Of a stretch of DNA of 64,000 nucleotides, positions 52,896 through 60,982 are shown in pieces. How positions within the stretch are numbered: position 1 is the stretch's first letter; each line of letters opens with the position of its first letter. Origin of the DNA: Polaribacter reichenbachii. Its GTDB lineage: Bacteria; Bacteroidota; Bacteroidia; Flavobacteriales; Flavobacteriaceae. Under the pieces are notes generated by a model. The model searched no databases and was not told the DNA's origin. It worked only from the letters and a program-made list of their open reading frames with translations. The stretch covers positions 2,170,001 through 2,234,000 of the forward strand of contig NZ_CP019419.1 in the NCBI RefSeq assembly GCF_001975665.1, read 5' to 3'. The position numbers were made by a program, and so were the translations under genes.

Positions 52896-53126
52896 TTATG
52901 AATTTATTTTTTCTTTATAGGTAGAAAGTATCTTTTCTGCTGTTTCTAAATCATCATTTAAAACGTGTAATTCTACAGCTCCCATAGATTCTCCAAAGCC
53001 TCCTAATCTAGCAGATTCGAATCTGTCTTTAATAATGTATTTAATGTTTTCCTTATCTAAAAGGTGTTGTAAACCGTGTACTATAATATTAGTGTCTGTA
53101 AATAATTTAACATAGGTAGCGTTCAT
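52896..53126 (-). CDS. DUF2007 family protein
   Basis: A 76-residue protein (YVKLFTDTNIIVHGLQHLLDKENIKYIIKD in part; ending LETAEKILSTYKEKINS) of the DUF2007 family, sometimes named putative signal-transducing protein from its ferredoxin-like fold, similar to the PII fold. Function not known. It lies 12 bp downstream of a 50-aa gene on the same strand, and is followed by the tRNA gene. Confidence 0.87.
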   Translation of the reverse strand: MNATYVKLFTDTNIIVHGLQHLLDKENIKYIIKDRFESARLGGFGESMGAVELHVLNDDLETAEKILSTYKEKINS

Positions 53127-53138
53127 AATTTTCTGTTT

Positions 53139-53291
53139 TTAGTCAAGAGAATTTATAGTTACAAAAGCTCTATAACCAATTATTGCCAATTGTAATTTAG
53201 TAGCTTTAGAGATATCTAACTCCTTTTTTGTAAAAGAAGGTAAAATGGCTTTATTAACTTTTGCTAAAGTTTTAAAAACTTGTTTTTTCAT
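53139..53291 (-). CDS. 50-residue conserved small protein of unknown function
   Basis: A short ORF beginning MKKQVFKTLAKVNKAILPSF and ending LAIIGYRAFVTINSLD. I recall short Flavobacteriia proteins of the same length and pattern (KxxKAxLPSxTKxxLDxxKAxKxQxAIIGxRAxVT), so I consider it real. It is basic, with a short amphipathic C-terminal half. A -7 element (TAAATTTG, 53310-53317, minus strand) lies 18 nt upstream, and DUF2007 follows after 12 bp. No function is proposed. Confidence 0.75.
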   Translation of the reverse strand: MKKQVFKTLAKVNKAILPSFTKKELDISKATKLQLAIIGYRAFVTINSLD

Positions 53292-53867
53292 TTATGTTAG
53301 ATTAGTCGTCAAATTTAATGAAAAATAACAATTTAAAATTCTAGCGAAGAACAGTTAATGTAAAGATAGCTTTTTCATAGGTATTTTTTTAGTTAGTTGA
53401 TTCTGTTTTGGTTGTTGTAGGTTTACTAGTTAATTTTTTAGGTTATTTAAAAGAATAAAAGAAATATTAAATCAGCAATAAATTTAATAAATTTAATAGC
53501 AAGAACAATCATAATAGTAGTATTTAAAAGTTAGTAAATTGGGTTGTTTGTGTAATTGTTTTTTGAATATACAATGATTGAAATATGTCTTCCAAAGGTT
53601 TATATTAAAATCTTTTAAATTGATTTTACATATAAAACCAAAAAAGTGATTATTGTTTTAATGTATAGTAGTTGTGTCTACAAAAGTATTAGTGTCTATT
53701 ACTTTTTTAAGGTAAAAAGAGTAATACTGTAATCAAGTAAAGGGATTTTTATGAGGTTTTTGTAAAGGCAAAGGAAACCCCATTAATTTAAAGAGCTAAA
53801 AAGGCTTTTTGATTTTTTGTTCTCGCTAGAAAGTGATAAAAATGTATCTTCGCAAAAAAGAGAATAA
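53292..53867. other. 576-bp intergenic region upstream of the cation antiporter gene
   Basis: It contains the -7 element of the leftward 50-aa gene (53310-53317) and, near its right end, a TATCTTCG sequence (about 53846-53853), a likely variant -7 element for the antiporter. No other gene or repeat could be supported in this AT-rich stretch. Confidence 0.55.
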
Positions 53868-54797
53868 ATGAATTTTTTACTAATTATTGCAGGTTTATTT
53901 TTATTGGTTTTTGGCGGAAACTGGTTGTTGAAATCTGCGATAGCTATTTCATTAAAATTAAATATATCTAAAGTTGTTGTGGGGATGACAGTGGTTTCTT
54001 TTGCAACCTCTGCACCAGAACTTATTGTAAGTATAAATGCGGCTTTAAATGGCGCATCAGATTTGGCATTAGGTAATGTTATAGGTTCTAATATTGCCAA
54101 TTTAGCTTTGGTTTTAGGTATTACACTACTTTTAGGTAAAATGGAAGTAGAAAAAAGCTTTTACAAAATAGACTGGCCAGTTATGATGGTTGCATCTGCC
54201 TTGCTTTTTTTATTTTTAGCGAATGACAACATTATTCTAAGACATGAAGGAATTTTATTATTTACTTTTTTAATTGTTTTCTTAGTCTACTTATTACGTG
54301 CTCAAAAAAATATTGAAGTAGAAGAATTAGAAGGTGAGGTATCTTTATCTGGTTTTAAAACAACACTTTTCTTATTAATGGGTGGTTTAGGTTTATGGGC
54401 TGGTTCAGAATTATTAATAAAAGGAGCAACGTCTCTAGCGTTAGACTTTGGAGTAACAGAACGTGTAATTGGTGTAACTGTGGTTTCCATAGGTACAAGT
54501 ATTCCAGAATTAGCAGCATCTATTATAGCTGTTATAAAAAAGGAAAAAGCTATTTCTTTGGGTAATTTAATTGGCTCTAACATTTTTAATATTTTAGCTG
54601 TAATTGGTATAACTTCTATAATTACACCAATTTCTTTGTCTGATGAAAGGTTATTAACCAGTGATATTTATTGGATGCTTGGTATTTCTTTTATTATTTT
54701 ACCAATGGTGTTATTGCCAAAAAAATATACATTAAACTTTAAGCAAGGTGCGATTTTATTATTAGCTTATTGTATTTTTATTTATTTAACCTTGTAA
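53868..54797 (+). CDS. CaCA-family calcium/sodium antiporter (YrbG-like)
   Basis: A 309-residue inner-membrane antiporter with about ten helices in two halves. The two alpha repeats are visible: SFATSAPELIVSINAALNG...LGNVIGSNIANL and SIGTSIPELAASIIAVIKK...LGNLIGSNIFNIL, each with the conserved Ser/Thr-Pro-Glu and Gly-Asn. The transported cations are inferred from the family. Its last 20 bp overlap the 3' end of the convergent MFS gene. Confidence 0.93.
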   Translation: MNFLLIIAGLFLLVFGGNWLLKSAIAISLKLNISKVVVGMTVVSFATSAPELIVSINAALNGASDLALGNVIGSNIANLALVLGITLLLGKMEVEKSFYKIDWPVMMVASALLFLFLANDNIILRHEGILLFTFLIVFLVYLLRAQKNIEVEELEGEVSLSGFKTTLFLLMGGLGLWAGSELLIKGATSLALDFGVTERVIGVTVVSIGTSIPELAASIIAVIKKEKAISLGNLIGSNIFNILAVIGITSIITPISLSDERLLTSDIYWMLGISFIILPMVLLPKKYTLNFKQGAILLLAYCIFIYLTL

Positions 54798-56016
54798 AAT
54801 TCCTTTGGTTTTGGTTGCTTTTTTTCTGAAGGATTTTCAGTAGAAAAACTAGAATACCAACACCTAAAAATGCAAAAGCTGACATAAAATACCAGGTGAA
54901 TTCGTAGCCAAATTTATCAATCATTTGCATACCTGTATTATGGCTGAAAATACTGGCTAATGAAAAAGACATGGCATACATTGCCATATATTCTCCTTGA
55001 TTTCCTTTTTTGCCTCTCTCTAAAGCAAAAGAATTAGAAAACGGAAAAGCAATCATTTCACCAACTGTCATAAACAACATTCCAATTAGTAAAATACCTA
55101 ACCAACTTGTAAAGTTTAGCACAACAAAACTTATAGCAACTAACAATAAACCCAAAGCTATCAACTTAACTTTAGAATGTTTAGAGTTTACCAACCAACT
55201 AATTAATGGCATTTCAAAAACAAAAATAAAGAAACCATTAAACCCCATTAACAACCCAATTTCGAATTCTGATAAAAAACAAATGTCTTTATAATACAAA
55301 GGCATTGTAGAAAAATATTGCATAAATGTAAATCCGAAAATAAACATCGCTATAAAAAATAGCCAAAATATTTTATCAGAATAAACAGAAACCGGTTTCT
55401 CTACTTTAACTAAATCTAACACTTTTGCTTTTTTAGGATGCAATACTTTTAATAACAAAATTGCGGCTAAAACACAAGTAATTCCATCAACCCAAAACAA
55501 ACCATTATAGCCAATATTTGTAATAATTAAACCGCCAACAGCAGGTCCTGCAGAAAAACCTAAGTTTATTGCCAAACGAATTAAAGTTACAGAACGAGTT
55601 TTGTTTTCGGGTTTACTATAGGCACTTAAAGCTACAAACATTGCAGGTCTAAAAATATCTGCTACTAACATGACAATAAAAATTCCAAAACAAAACCCTA
55701 CAAAAGTGGTGATGTATTGCAATAGAAAAAAGAAAATACCAGTAAAAAGTAAACTCACAAACATTACTTTATAATAACCAACTTTATCGGTTAATTTACC
55801 TCCTAACCAAGTGCCAACAACAGAACCTAATCCCCAGAAAGATAAAATCCAACCTATATTTTCTAAAGAAAACCCTAAACTTTTGTTTAAATATAAAGAC
55901 AGAAAAGGAATAACCATTGTACCTGCTCTGTTTATAAGTGTTATTAAAGATAACCACCAAACTTCTGTAGAAAGCCCTTTAAAGGTGTTTATGTAATTTG
56001 TAAATAATTTTTTCAT
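54778..56016 (-). CDS. Major facilitator superfamily transporter
   Basis: A 412-residue transporter with 12 helices. The motif A-like GKLTDKVGYYKVM (loop 2-3) and helices NLGFSAGPAVGG and LALERGKKGNQGEYMAM (part) fit the MFS drug-efflux group (YdeE/MdtH-like), but the substrate is not clear. It converges with the antiporter and overlaps it by 20 bp. Its leader sequence (ATCAACAAAAACAAAATG in part) is repeated about 200 bp upstream, at 56221-56240. Confidence 0.9.
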   Translation of the reverse strand: MKKLFTNYINTFKGLSTEVWWLSLITLINRAGTMVIPFLSLYLNKSLGFSLENIGWILSFWGLGSVVGTWLGGKLTDKVGYYKVMFVSLLFTGIFFFLLQYITTFVGFCFGIFIVMLVADIFRPAMFVALSAYSKPENKTRSVTLIRLAINLGFSAGPAVGGLIITNIGYNGLFWVDGITCVLAAILLLKVLHPKKAKVLDLVKVEKPVSVYSDKIFWLFFIAMFIFGFTFMQYFSTMPLYYKDICFLSEFEIGLLMGFNGFFIFVFEMPLISWLVNSKHSKVKLIALGLLLVAISFVVLNFTSWLGILLIGMLFMTVGEMIAFPFSNSFALERGKKGNQGEYMAMYAMSFSLASIFSHNTGMQMIDKFGYEFTWYFMSAFAFLGVGILVFLLKILQKKSNQNQRNFTRLNK

Positions 56017-56089
56017 TTTGTTTTTGTTGATGTCAATTGCTGATAAAAATTCTACAATTTCATTTTCTGTTGTTTGATTGATGTATAAA

Positions 56090-56119
56090 AAAAGTCCGAC
56101 TTTTTTAAGTCGGACTTTT
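56090..56119. terminator. Orphan bidirectional terminator in a divergent gap
   Basis: A perfect 13-bp stem (AAAAGTCCGACTT and its complement) with a TTTT loop lies between the starts of two divergent genes, where no known gene ends. It suggests a short transcript in the gap, probably leftward from about 56220. Confidence 0.8.
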
Positions 56120-56134
56120 AGTAATCATAATATT

Positions 56135-56203
56135 TTATAGAGAAACTATCAAAATAGATTTATAGACCGAACTTGGTGGTTCTTCCACGAAATTTGAGTA
56201 CAT
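56135..56203 (-). other. Mini-ORF of 22 codons before the orphan terminator
   Basis: Reads MYSNFVEEPPSSVYKSILIV (first 20 residues), then SL and stop, 15 bp before the orphan terminator. A second, out-of-frame mini-ORF (56149-56223, 24 codons, MKTVIILCTQ...) begins just after the repeated MFS-like leader. Either may be a peptide, or a gene remnant; the evidence does not separate these. Confidence 0.3.
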
Positions 56204-56271
56204 AAAATAATGACAGTTTTCATTTTTGTTTTTATTGATGTTTCAAAACTACATAAAATATATGAATGTTG

Positions 56272-56279
56272 TATTTTTG
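56272..56279 (+). promoter_or_regulatory. -7 element of DUF4252 gene
   Basis: TATTTTTG lies 21 nt before the ATG at 56301. It supports that start over an upstream in-frame ATG at 56226. Confidence 0.5.
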
Positions 56280-56300
56280 AAAAGTGAAATTTTAAATAAA

Positions 56301-56834
56301 ATGAAAAAAATAATTTTGATTTTTAGTTTTTTAGTACTTACAATTTCTTGTGGAAGTAGTAAATCTTTTCAAAGCTTTTTTAATGATCATAAAAGAGATT
56401 TTGGAGTTACAGCTTTTCAGGTTCCTAACTTTATGATGTCTTTAGTGCAAAATATTTCACCAGAATTAAATAATTTATTTGGTAATGTTAGTGACTTTAA
56501 ATTCATCACTTTTGATGCAATTTCCAGAGAAAAACAAAATTTATTAATTTCTGAAATGAATTTAGTAACAAACAATAATTTTACAGATGTATTAAGAAAA
56601 AATACAATAGAACAAACAAAAATTGTTTCTGTAAAAGAAGATGGTAATGTAGTTACTCAAGCCATTATTTTTAATTCTACACTCGCTAAAACATCTGTTT
56701 TTTATTTAAAAGGACGTTTTAATCCGAATAGAATTAAAGAATTGTCAGAAACAAATCAGTTTGAAAATTTATCGTCTAAATTGATTCAAAATTATCAAAA
56801 AACACCTTTAACACCTGGTTTTAATCCTAATTAA
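56301..56834 (+). CDS. DUF4252 lipoprotein
   Basis: A 177-residue lipoprotein (lipobox LTISC, Cys at residue 17). The rest (QSFFNDHKRDFGVTAFQVPNFM..., IFNSTLAKTSVFYLKGRFNP) matches DUF4252, a Bacteroidota family of unknown function. The ATG at 56301 opens the signal peptide and follows a -7 element. The stop codon overlaps the next start (TAATG), so it is co-translated with the DUF1684 gene. Confidence 0.85.
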   Translation: MKKIILIFSFLVLTISCGSSKSFQSFFNDHKRDFGVTAFQVPNFMMSLVQNISPELNNLFGNVSDFKFITFDAISREKQNLLISEMNLVTNNNFTDVLRKNTIEQTKIVSVKEDGNVVTQAIIFNSTLAKTSVFYLKGRFNPNRIKELSETNQFENLSSKLIQNYQKTPLTPGFNPN

Positions 56835-57451
56835 TGATGAAGAAATTATGCTTTTTAGTAGTTTTAATATCAATGCTTTCTTGTAATTCTCAAGGCAAAA
56901 GAGCATTAGTTGGCAAAACTGAATATCAACAAAAATTAAATTCGAGTTATAAAGATGCAACAACATCACCTTTAAAAAAGAAAGACTTAAAAAACTTTAA
57001 AGGATTAGATTTTTTTCCTGTAGATTCTGTATTTATTACTACAGCAAAATTAATAAAAACAGAAAATGCACCTACATTTCAAATGGCAACTACTACAGAT
57101 AGAAAACCATTGTACAAAGAGTATGGAAAGTTGTATTTTACACTTAAAGGCAAAGAGTTAGAATTAACTATTTATCAAAGTCAAGATGATTTAGAAGATG
57201 AAAAATACAAAGATTACTTGTTTTTACCTTTTACTGATGACACTTCTGGAGATGAATCTTATGGAGGAGGTCGTTATATGGATGTAATGCTGTATGATAT
57301 TAATGCTGATGGTACCGTAATTTTAAACTTTAATAATACGTACAATCCTTACTGTGCTTATAATGATAAATATTCTTGCCCATTAACGCCAAGAAAAAAT
57401 CATCTAGATATAGAAGTAAAAGCAGGGGTAAAGGTTTTTGAAAAACATTAG
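56834..57451 (+). CDS. DUF1684 lipoprotein
   Basis: A 205-residue lipoprotein (lipobox MLSC). The DUF1684 signature is clear: YGKLYFTLKGKELELTIYQ, FLPFTDDTSGDESYGGGRYMD, ILNFNNTYNPYCAYNDKYSCPLTPRKN in part, DIEVKAGVK. The family is widespread and uncharacterised; the fold resembles a small beta-barrel with conserved Asn-Pro-x-Cys-Ala and Cys-Pro. It overlaps the DUF4252 stop codon and is the second gene of this pair. Confidence 0.88.
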   Translation: MMKKLCFLVVLISMLSCNSQGKRALVGKTEYQQKLNSSYKDATTSPLKKKDLKNFKGLDFFPVDSVFITTAKLIKTENAPTFQMATTTDRKPLYKEYGKLYFTLKGKELELTIYQSQDDLEDEKYKDYLFLPFTDDTSGDESYGGGRYMDVMLYDINADGTVILNFNNTYNPYCAYNDKYSCPLTPRKNHLDIEVKAGVKVFEKH

Positions 57452-57732
57452 TTTCTATTTGAAATTATTTAAAGATTTCTCTACAATTTCGAAATTATAT
57501 CCTTTTAATTTTTATCAAAATAAATCTGTGTATTCGTGGCGAAAAAAAGCGTCAAATCTTTTTATGTTAGATTTCTTCATAAAATTTCCAGTTTTATTTG
57601 ATAATTATATTTTTACAAAATCATTACAATTTTAAATATATATCAAACAAATTCAAAGAAATAGATAGTACTATCAATTCAATTTGCATAACATCTAGTA
57701 AAATCGTAACATTACGCTAGAAAATTTAGAAA

Positions 57733-59202
57733 ATGCAAGACAATAAAAACTTATCTGAAATAGAAATAGAAGATCAAAAAATTATAGAGAATAAAGAATT
57801 GAATCTTTTAGAGTCTCTAATTCCGGTAGTTATTTTAATGTGCTTGTTGGCTTATAATATTTTTTTGGTTGAAGATCAAGAATGGTTAGGAGGTTACACA
57901 AATCAATATATATTATTAATGGGTGGTGTAGTTGCAGCAGCTGTTGGTTTTTATAATAAAGTTTCTTTTAAAACAATGATTGCCGAAGTTTGGGAAAACT
58001 GGAAAAGTGTTTTTGTACCAATAATGATTCTTTTTTTAGTAGGTGCATTAGCAGGATCTTGGTTGGTAAGTGGTATAATACCTGCAATGGTTTATTATGG
58101 TTTACAAGTATTGAGTCCTGCAATATTTTTACCAGCATCAGTAATCATTGCAGCTATAATTTCGATTGCAACTGGTAGTTCTTGGACAACTTCTGCAACA
58201 GTAGGTATTGCATTAATTGGTATTGGTAGTGCTTTAGGAATACCAACAGGAATGATTGCAGGAGCCGTAATTTCTGGTGCTTATTTTGGCGATAAAATGT
58301 CTCCACTTTCAGATACTACAAATTTAGCGCCAGCAATGGCTGGTACAGATTTATTTACACATATAAAATATATGGCATTAACTACAGTGCCTACAATTGT
58401 AATTACACTAATCGTTTTCGGAATTTTAAGCAGCACAATTGATACTTCAGGTAATGCAGATGTTAGTAATTTACTAGCATCAATAAATAATACATTTAAT
58501 ATTACACCATTATTATTTATAGTTCCAGCAGTTGTAATTGCAATGATTTTAATGAAAACAAAGCCATTAATTGCACTTGGAAGTGGAGTTTTGCTAGCAG
58601 CAGTTTTTGCTTTTATTTTTCAAGGTGATGTTTTATTGAGTTTGTCTGATTCTAAATTCAATACAGTGATAACTTCTATTTTAAGTGAAACAAGTATAGA
58701 AACTGACAATGAAAAATTAACTGAACTGTTTTATGCAGGTGGAATGAACGGAATGCTTTGGACAATTTTTCTAATAATTTGTGCAATGGTTTTTGGTGGA
58801 ATTATGGATGCAATTGGTGCTTTAGCAAAAATTACTAAAAGTTTGTTGTCTATAGCTTCTTCTGTTTTCGGGTTATTTACGAGTACAGTTGTAAGTTGTT
58901 TAGGTTTAAATGTTGTGGCATCAGACCAATATTTGGCGATTGTTATTCCAGGTAAAATGTTTAAAAAAGCTTATGAAGATAAAGGTTTAGCACCAGAAAA
59001 TTTAAGTAGAACTTTAGAGGATTCTGGTACAGTAACATCAGTTTTAATTCCTTGGAATACCTGTGGTGCTTATCAATCTAGTGTTTTAGGAGTTGGAGTA
59101 GGTGAATACTTTTTATACGCTATCTTTAACTGGTTAAGTCCGTTTATGACCTTAATTTTTGCAGCCTTTAATTTAAAAATTAGAATGCTTAGAGGTAAAT
59201 AA
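57733..59202 (+). CDS. nhaC: NhaC-family Na+/H+ antiporter
   Basis: A 489-residue inner-membrane antiporter of about 12 helices, of the NhaC type. GSSWTTSATVGIALIGIGSALG, SGAYFGDKMSPLSDTTNLAPAMAGTDLFTHIKYM in part, and DSGTVTSVLIPWNTCGAYQSSVLGV are hallmarks of the family. It exports Na+ in exchange for protons, which suits a marine organism. A GNAT gene follows with overlapping stop and start (TAATG). Confidence 0.93.
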   Translation: MQDNKNLSEIEIEDQKIIENKELNLLESLIPVVILMCLLAYNIFLVEDQEWLGGYTNQYILLMGGVVAAAVGFYNKVSFKTMIAEVWENWKSVFVPIMILFLVGALAGSWLVSGIIPAMVYYGLQVLSPAIFLPASVIIAAIISIATGSSWTTSATVGIALIGIGSALGIPTGMIAGAVISGAYFGDKMSPLSDTTNLAPAMAGTDLFTHIKYMALTTVPTIVITLIVFGILSSTIDTSGNADVSNLLASINNTFNITPLLFIVPAVVIAMILMKTKPLIALGSGVLLAAVFAFIFQGDVLLSLSDSKFNTVITSILSETSIETDNEKLTELFYAGGMNGMLWTIFLIICAMVFGGIMDAIGALAKITKSLLSIASSVFGLFTSTVVSCLGLNVVASDQYLAIVIPGKMFKKAYEDKGLAPENLSRTLEDSGTVTSVLIPWNTCGAYQSSVLGVGVGEYFLYAIFNWLSPFMTLIFAAFNLKIRMLRGK

Positions 59203-59660
59203 TGATTGTTGCTGCAACAATTTCTGATGCAAAATTGCTCACAGAAATTGCGTTAAAATCGAAAGCTTTTTGGGGTTATACTGTTGTTGATTTAGCAAGT
59301 TGGAAACCAGATTTATCAGTTTCAGAAAAAATGATTGATGAGCTGTTTGTTTACAAATTTATTATTGATGATAAAATTGCTGGTTTTTATATTTTAAATC
59401 CGCCAAGAAAAAAAGGCATAGAATTAGAAATGCTTTTTGTTTTACCAAAGTTTATTGGGCAAGGAATAGGTAAACAGTTACTTTTGCACTCATTAAAGAA
59501 GGCTTTGCAGTTAAAAGCTGATTTTATTACTTTATTGGCAGATCCAAATGCGGTTCCTTTTTATCAATCTCAAGGTTTTGTAATTATTGATAAAAAACAA
59601 AGTTCAATTCCGAGGCGTTTTTTACCAATTATGAAATTAGAGTTAACAAACAAAAAATAA
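59202..59660 (+). CDS. GNAT-family acetyltransferase
   Basis: A 152-residue N-acetyltransferase with the acetyl-CoA loop FIGQGIGKQLLLHSL and a C-terminal NAVPFYQSQGFVIID. The N-terminal LTEIALKSKAFWGY is common among this subgroup. The substrate is unknown. Its ATG overlaps the NhaC stop codon, and the PAP2 gene follows after 24 bp. Confidence 0.9.
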   Translation: MIVAATISDAKLLTEIALKSKAFWGYTVVDLASWKPDLSVSEKMIDELFVYKFIIDDKIAGFYILNPPRKKGIELEMLFVLPKFIGQGIGKQLLLHSLKKALQLKADFITLLADPNAVPFYQSQGFVIIDKKQSSIPRRFLPIMKLELTNKK

Positions 59661-59684
59661 AACTTTACTGAAAAACAATATTTT

Positions 59685-60425
59685 ATGTACAAACAATTAA
59701 AGTTTATTATTTCTAGGTTTAAAGGATTTTTATCACGAAAATTCCATAAATATGATGGTAAGATTCCTTATTTAGTTACAGTTTTAATTACTGCTATAGT
59801 AGTTGTTTTTGGGATAAAGTTTTTTGTAAAACTTACTAAAAATCTTCACACCGATATTTTATCAGATTTTGATACCAATGTAAGCGATTATATTACAAGT
59901 TTTAGAACAGATTTTTTAACAAGCTATTTTAAAATTGTTACAGATATTGGCGATACTTTTGGGTATTTAGCAGCTTTATTAATTTGCGCTATCTTGTTTA
60001 ATTTATTTTTTAAAAACTGGAAATATGTTTTACAACTATTATCAGTATTAACTTTGGCATTAAGTTCTAATTTAATTTTAAAACAATTAATAAACAGACA
60101 AAGACCAACTTTAGAGCATTTAGTAACCGTAAAAACTTTGAGTTACCCAAGTGGTCATGCTATGACAGCAATGGCTTTTTATGGTTTTTTAATTTATTTA
60201 ATTGTAACTTTTAAAATAAGTAAACTCTTTAAATTTGGATTAATTACTGTGTTTACAATTCTAATTTTAAGTATCGGAATTAGTAGAATTTATTTAGGTG
60301 TACATTTTCCCTCGGATATTGTTGGTGGTTTTGTAGCCGGCTTTATTTGGGTGGTGTTCTGTATTTTGATATTAAATTTATTTAAAATATTTAGAGAAGA
60401 CCCAAATACGATAAACTTATACTGA
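59685..60425 (+). CDS. PAP2-family membrane phosphatase
   Basis: A 246-residue protein with about six helices and the three acid-phosphatase motifs: KQLINRQRP, YPSGHAMTA and SRIYLGVHFPSD. These give the catalytic His residues and Arg/Lys binding site on the outer face. Relatives act on undecaprenyl pyrophosphate, phosphatidylglycerol phosphate or lipid A. The exact substrate is not known. Its 3' end overlaps the convergent 81-aa gene by 9 bp. Confidence 0.9.
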   Translation: MYKQLKFIISRFKGFLSRKFHKYDGKIPYLVTVLITAIVVVFGIKFFVKLTKNLHTDILSDFDTNVSDYITSFRTDFLTSYFKIVTDIGDTFGYLAALLICAILFNLFFKNWKYVLQLLSVLTLALSSNLILKQLINRQRPTLEHLVTVKTLSYPSGHAMTAMAFYGFLIYLIVTFKISKLFKFGLITVFTILILSIGISRIYLGVHFPSDIVGGFVAGFIWVVFCILILNLFKIFREDPNTINLY

Positions 60426-60662
60426 TTTTTTAGAATACAACAAATTTAGAATTCCAGAAATCAGTAAAAGGAACCAAGGCAAACCGTGTAAAAGAACATC
60501 GAACCAATCTTGGGGTTGTAATCCTTTTTGGGTGTCAAAAGCATTTCCGCCTAAAATCCATTGTAATTTACCCCAAATATGAGGTGGATTGAAAGGAGCC
60601 AAGCCTAAAGTTAAACTTGCAATTAAAAAAAGTTTCCAATTATTTTTAAGTTGATTTTTCAT
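60417..60662 (-). CDS. Small membrane protein of unknown function (81 aa)
   Basis: Two membrane helices flank a conserved-looking segment: FLIASLTLGLAPFNPPHIWGKLQW and DWFDVLLHGLPWFLLLISGI in part. I recall similar 80-residue Bacteroidota proteins annotated only as membrane or RND-associated proteins, without proof. The ATG at 60662 is preferred, with the overlap to the upstream 95-aa gene 17 bp. Confidence 0.72.
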   Translation of the reverse strand: MKNQLKNNWKLFLIASLTLGLAPFNPPHIWGKLQWILGGNAFDTQKGLQPQDWFDVLLHGLPWFLLLISGILNLLYSKKSV

Positions 60663-60933
60663 CTTCTCTAAGTTTAAAGCTTTTATACAATGCAAAAATA
60701 AACCCTATTATAGTGTGTGTTATAAATGCAAATATCAACCTAAAAATCATACCTAATCCAAATAAATCTTCATTCCAAAAAAATGAATCTCCAAAAATAA
60801 TTACAGAAAAATAGATAACAATCACCAGAATATTAAAAAAAGCATACCAAAAAATATATTTCCAATAAGAGAGTAAGTAAATACTAAACAACCATATTGC
60901 TATACAAAAGAAAAGAAATAAAAGTACATACAT
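60646..60933 (-). CDS. Small membrane protein of unknown function (95 aa)
   Basis: A 95-residue protein with three membrane helices, ending in a charged tail (KSFKLREDEKST). It overlaps the 81-aa membrane protein gene by 17 bp, so translation is probably coupled. I do not recognise the family. Confidence 0.65.
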   Translation of the reverse strand: MYVLLFLFFCIAIWLFSIYLLSYWKYIFWYAFFNILVIVIYFSVIIFGDSFFWNEDLFGLGMIFRLIFAFITHTIIGFIFALYKSFKLREDEKST

Positions 60934-60982
60934 AATATTCTATTCGTAAGGTTGTTAAAAGCCCTTAGATTAAGATAGTATT

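Noticed and set aside
57438..57635. 65-codon ORF after the DUF1684 gene
   Set aside because: It overlaps the DUF1684 3' end, has low-complexity aromatic content and includes an AATCTGTGTATTCGTGGCG phrase of the kind found between genes in Flavobacteriaceae. It is more likely intergenic repeat sequence than a gene.
53868..59660. A mobile or genomic island around the antiporters and lipoproteins
   Set aside because: No integrase, transposase, tRNA-flanking repeats or change in base composition was seen; the genes are ordinary flavobacterial families.
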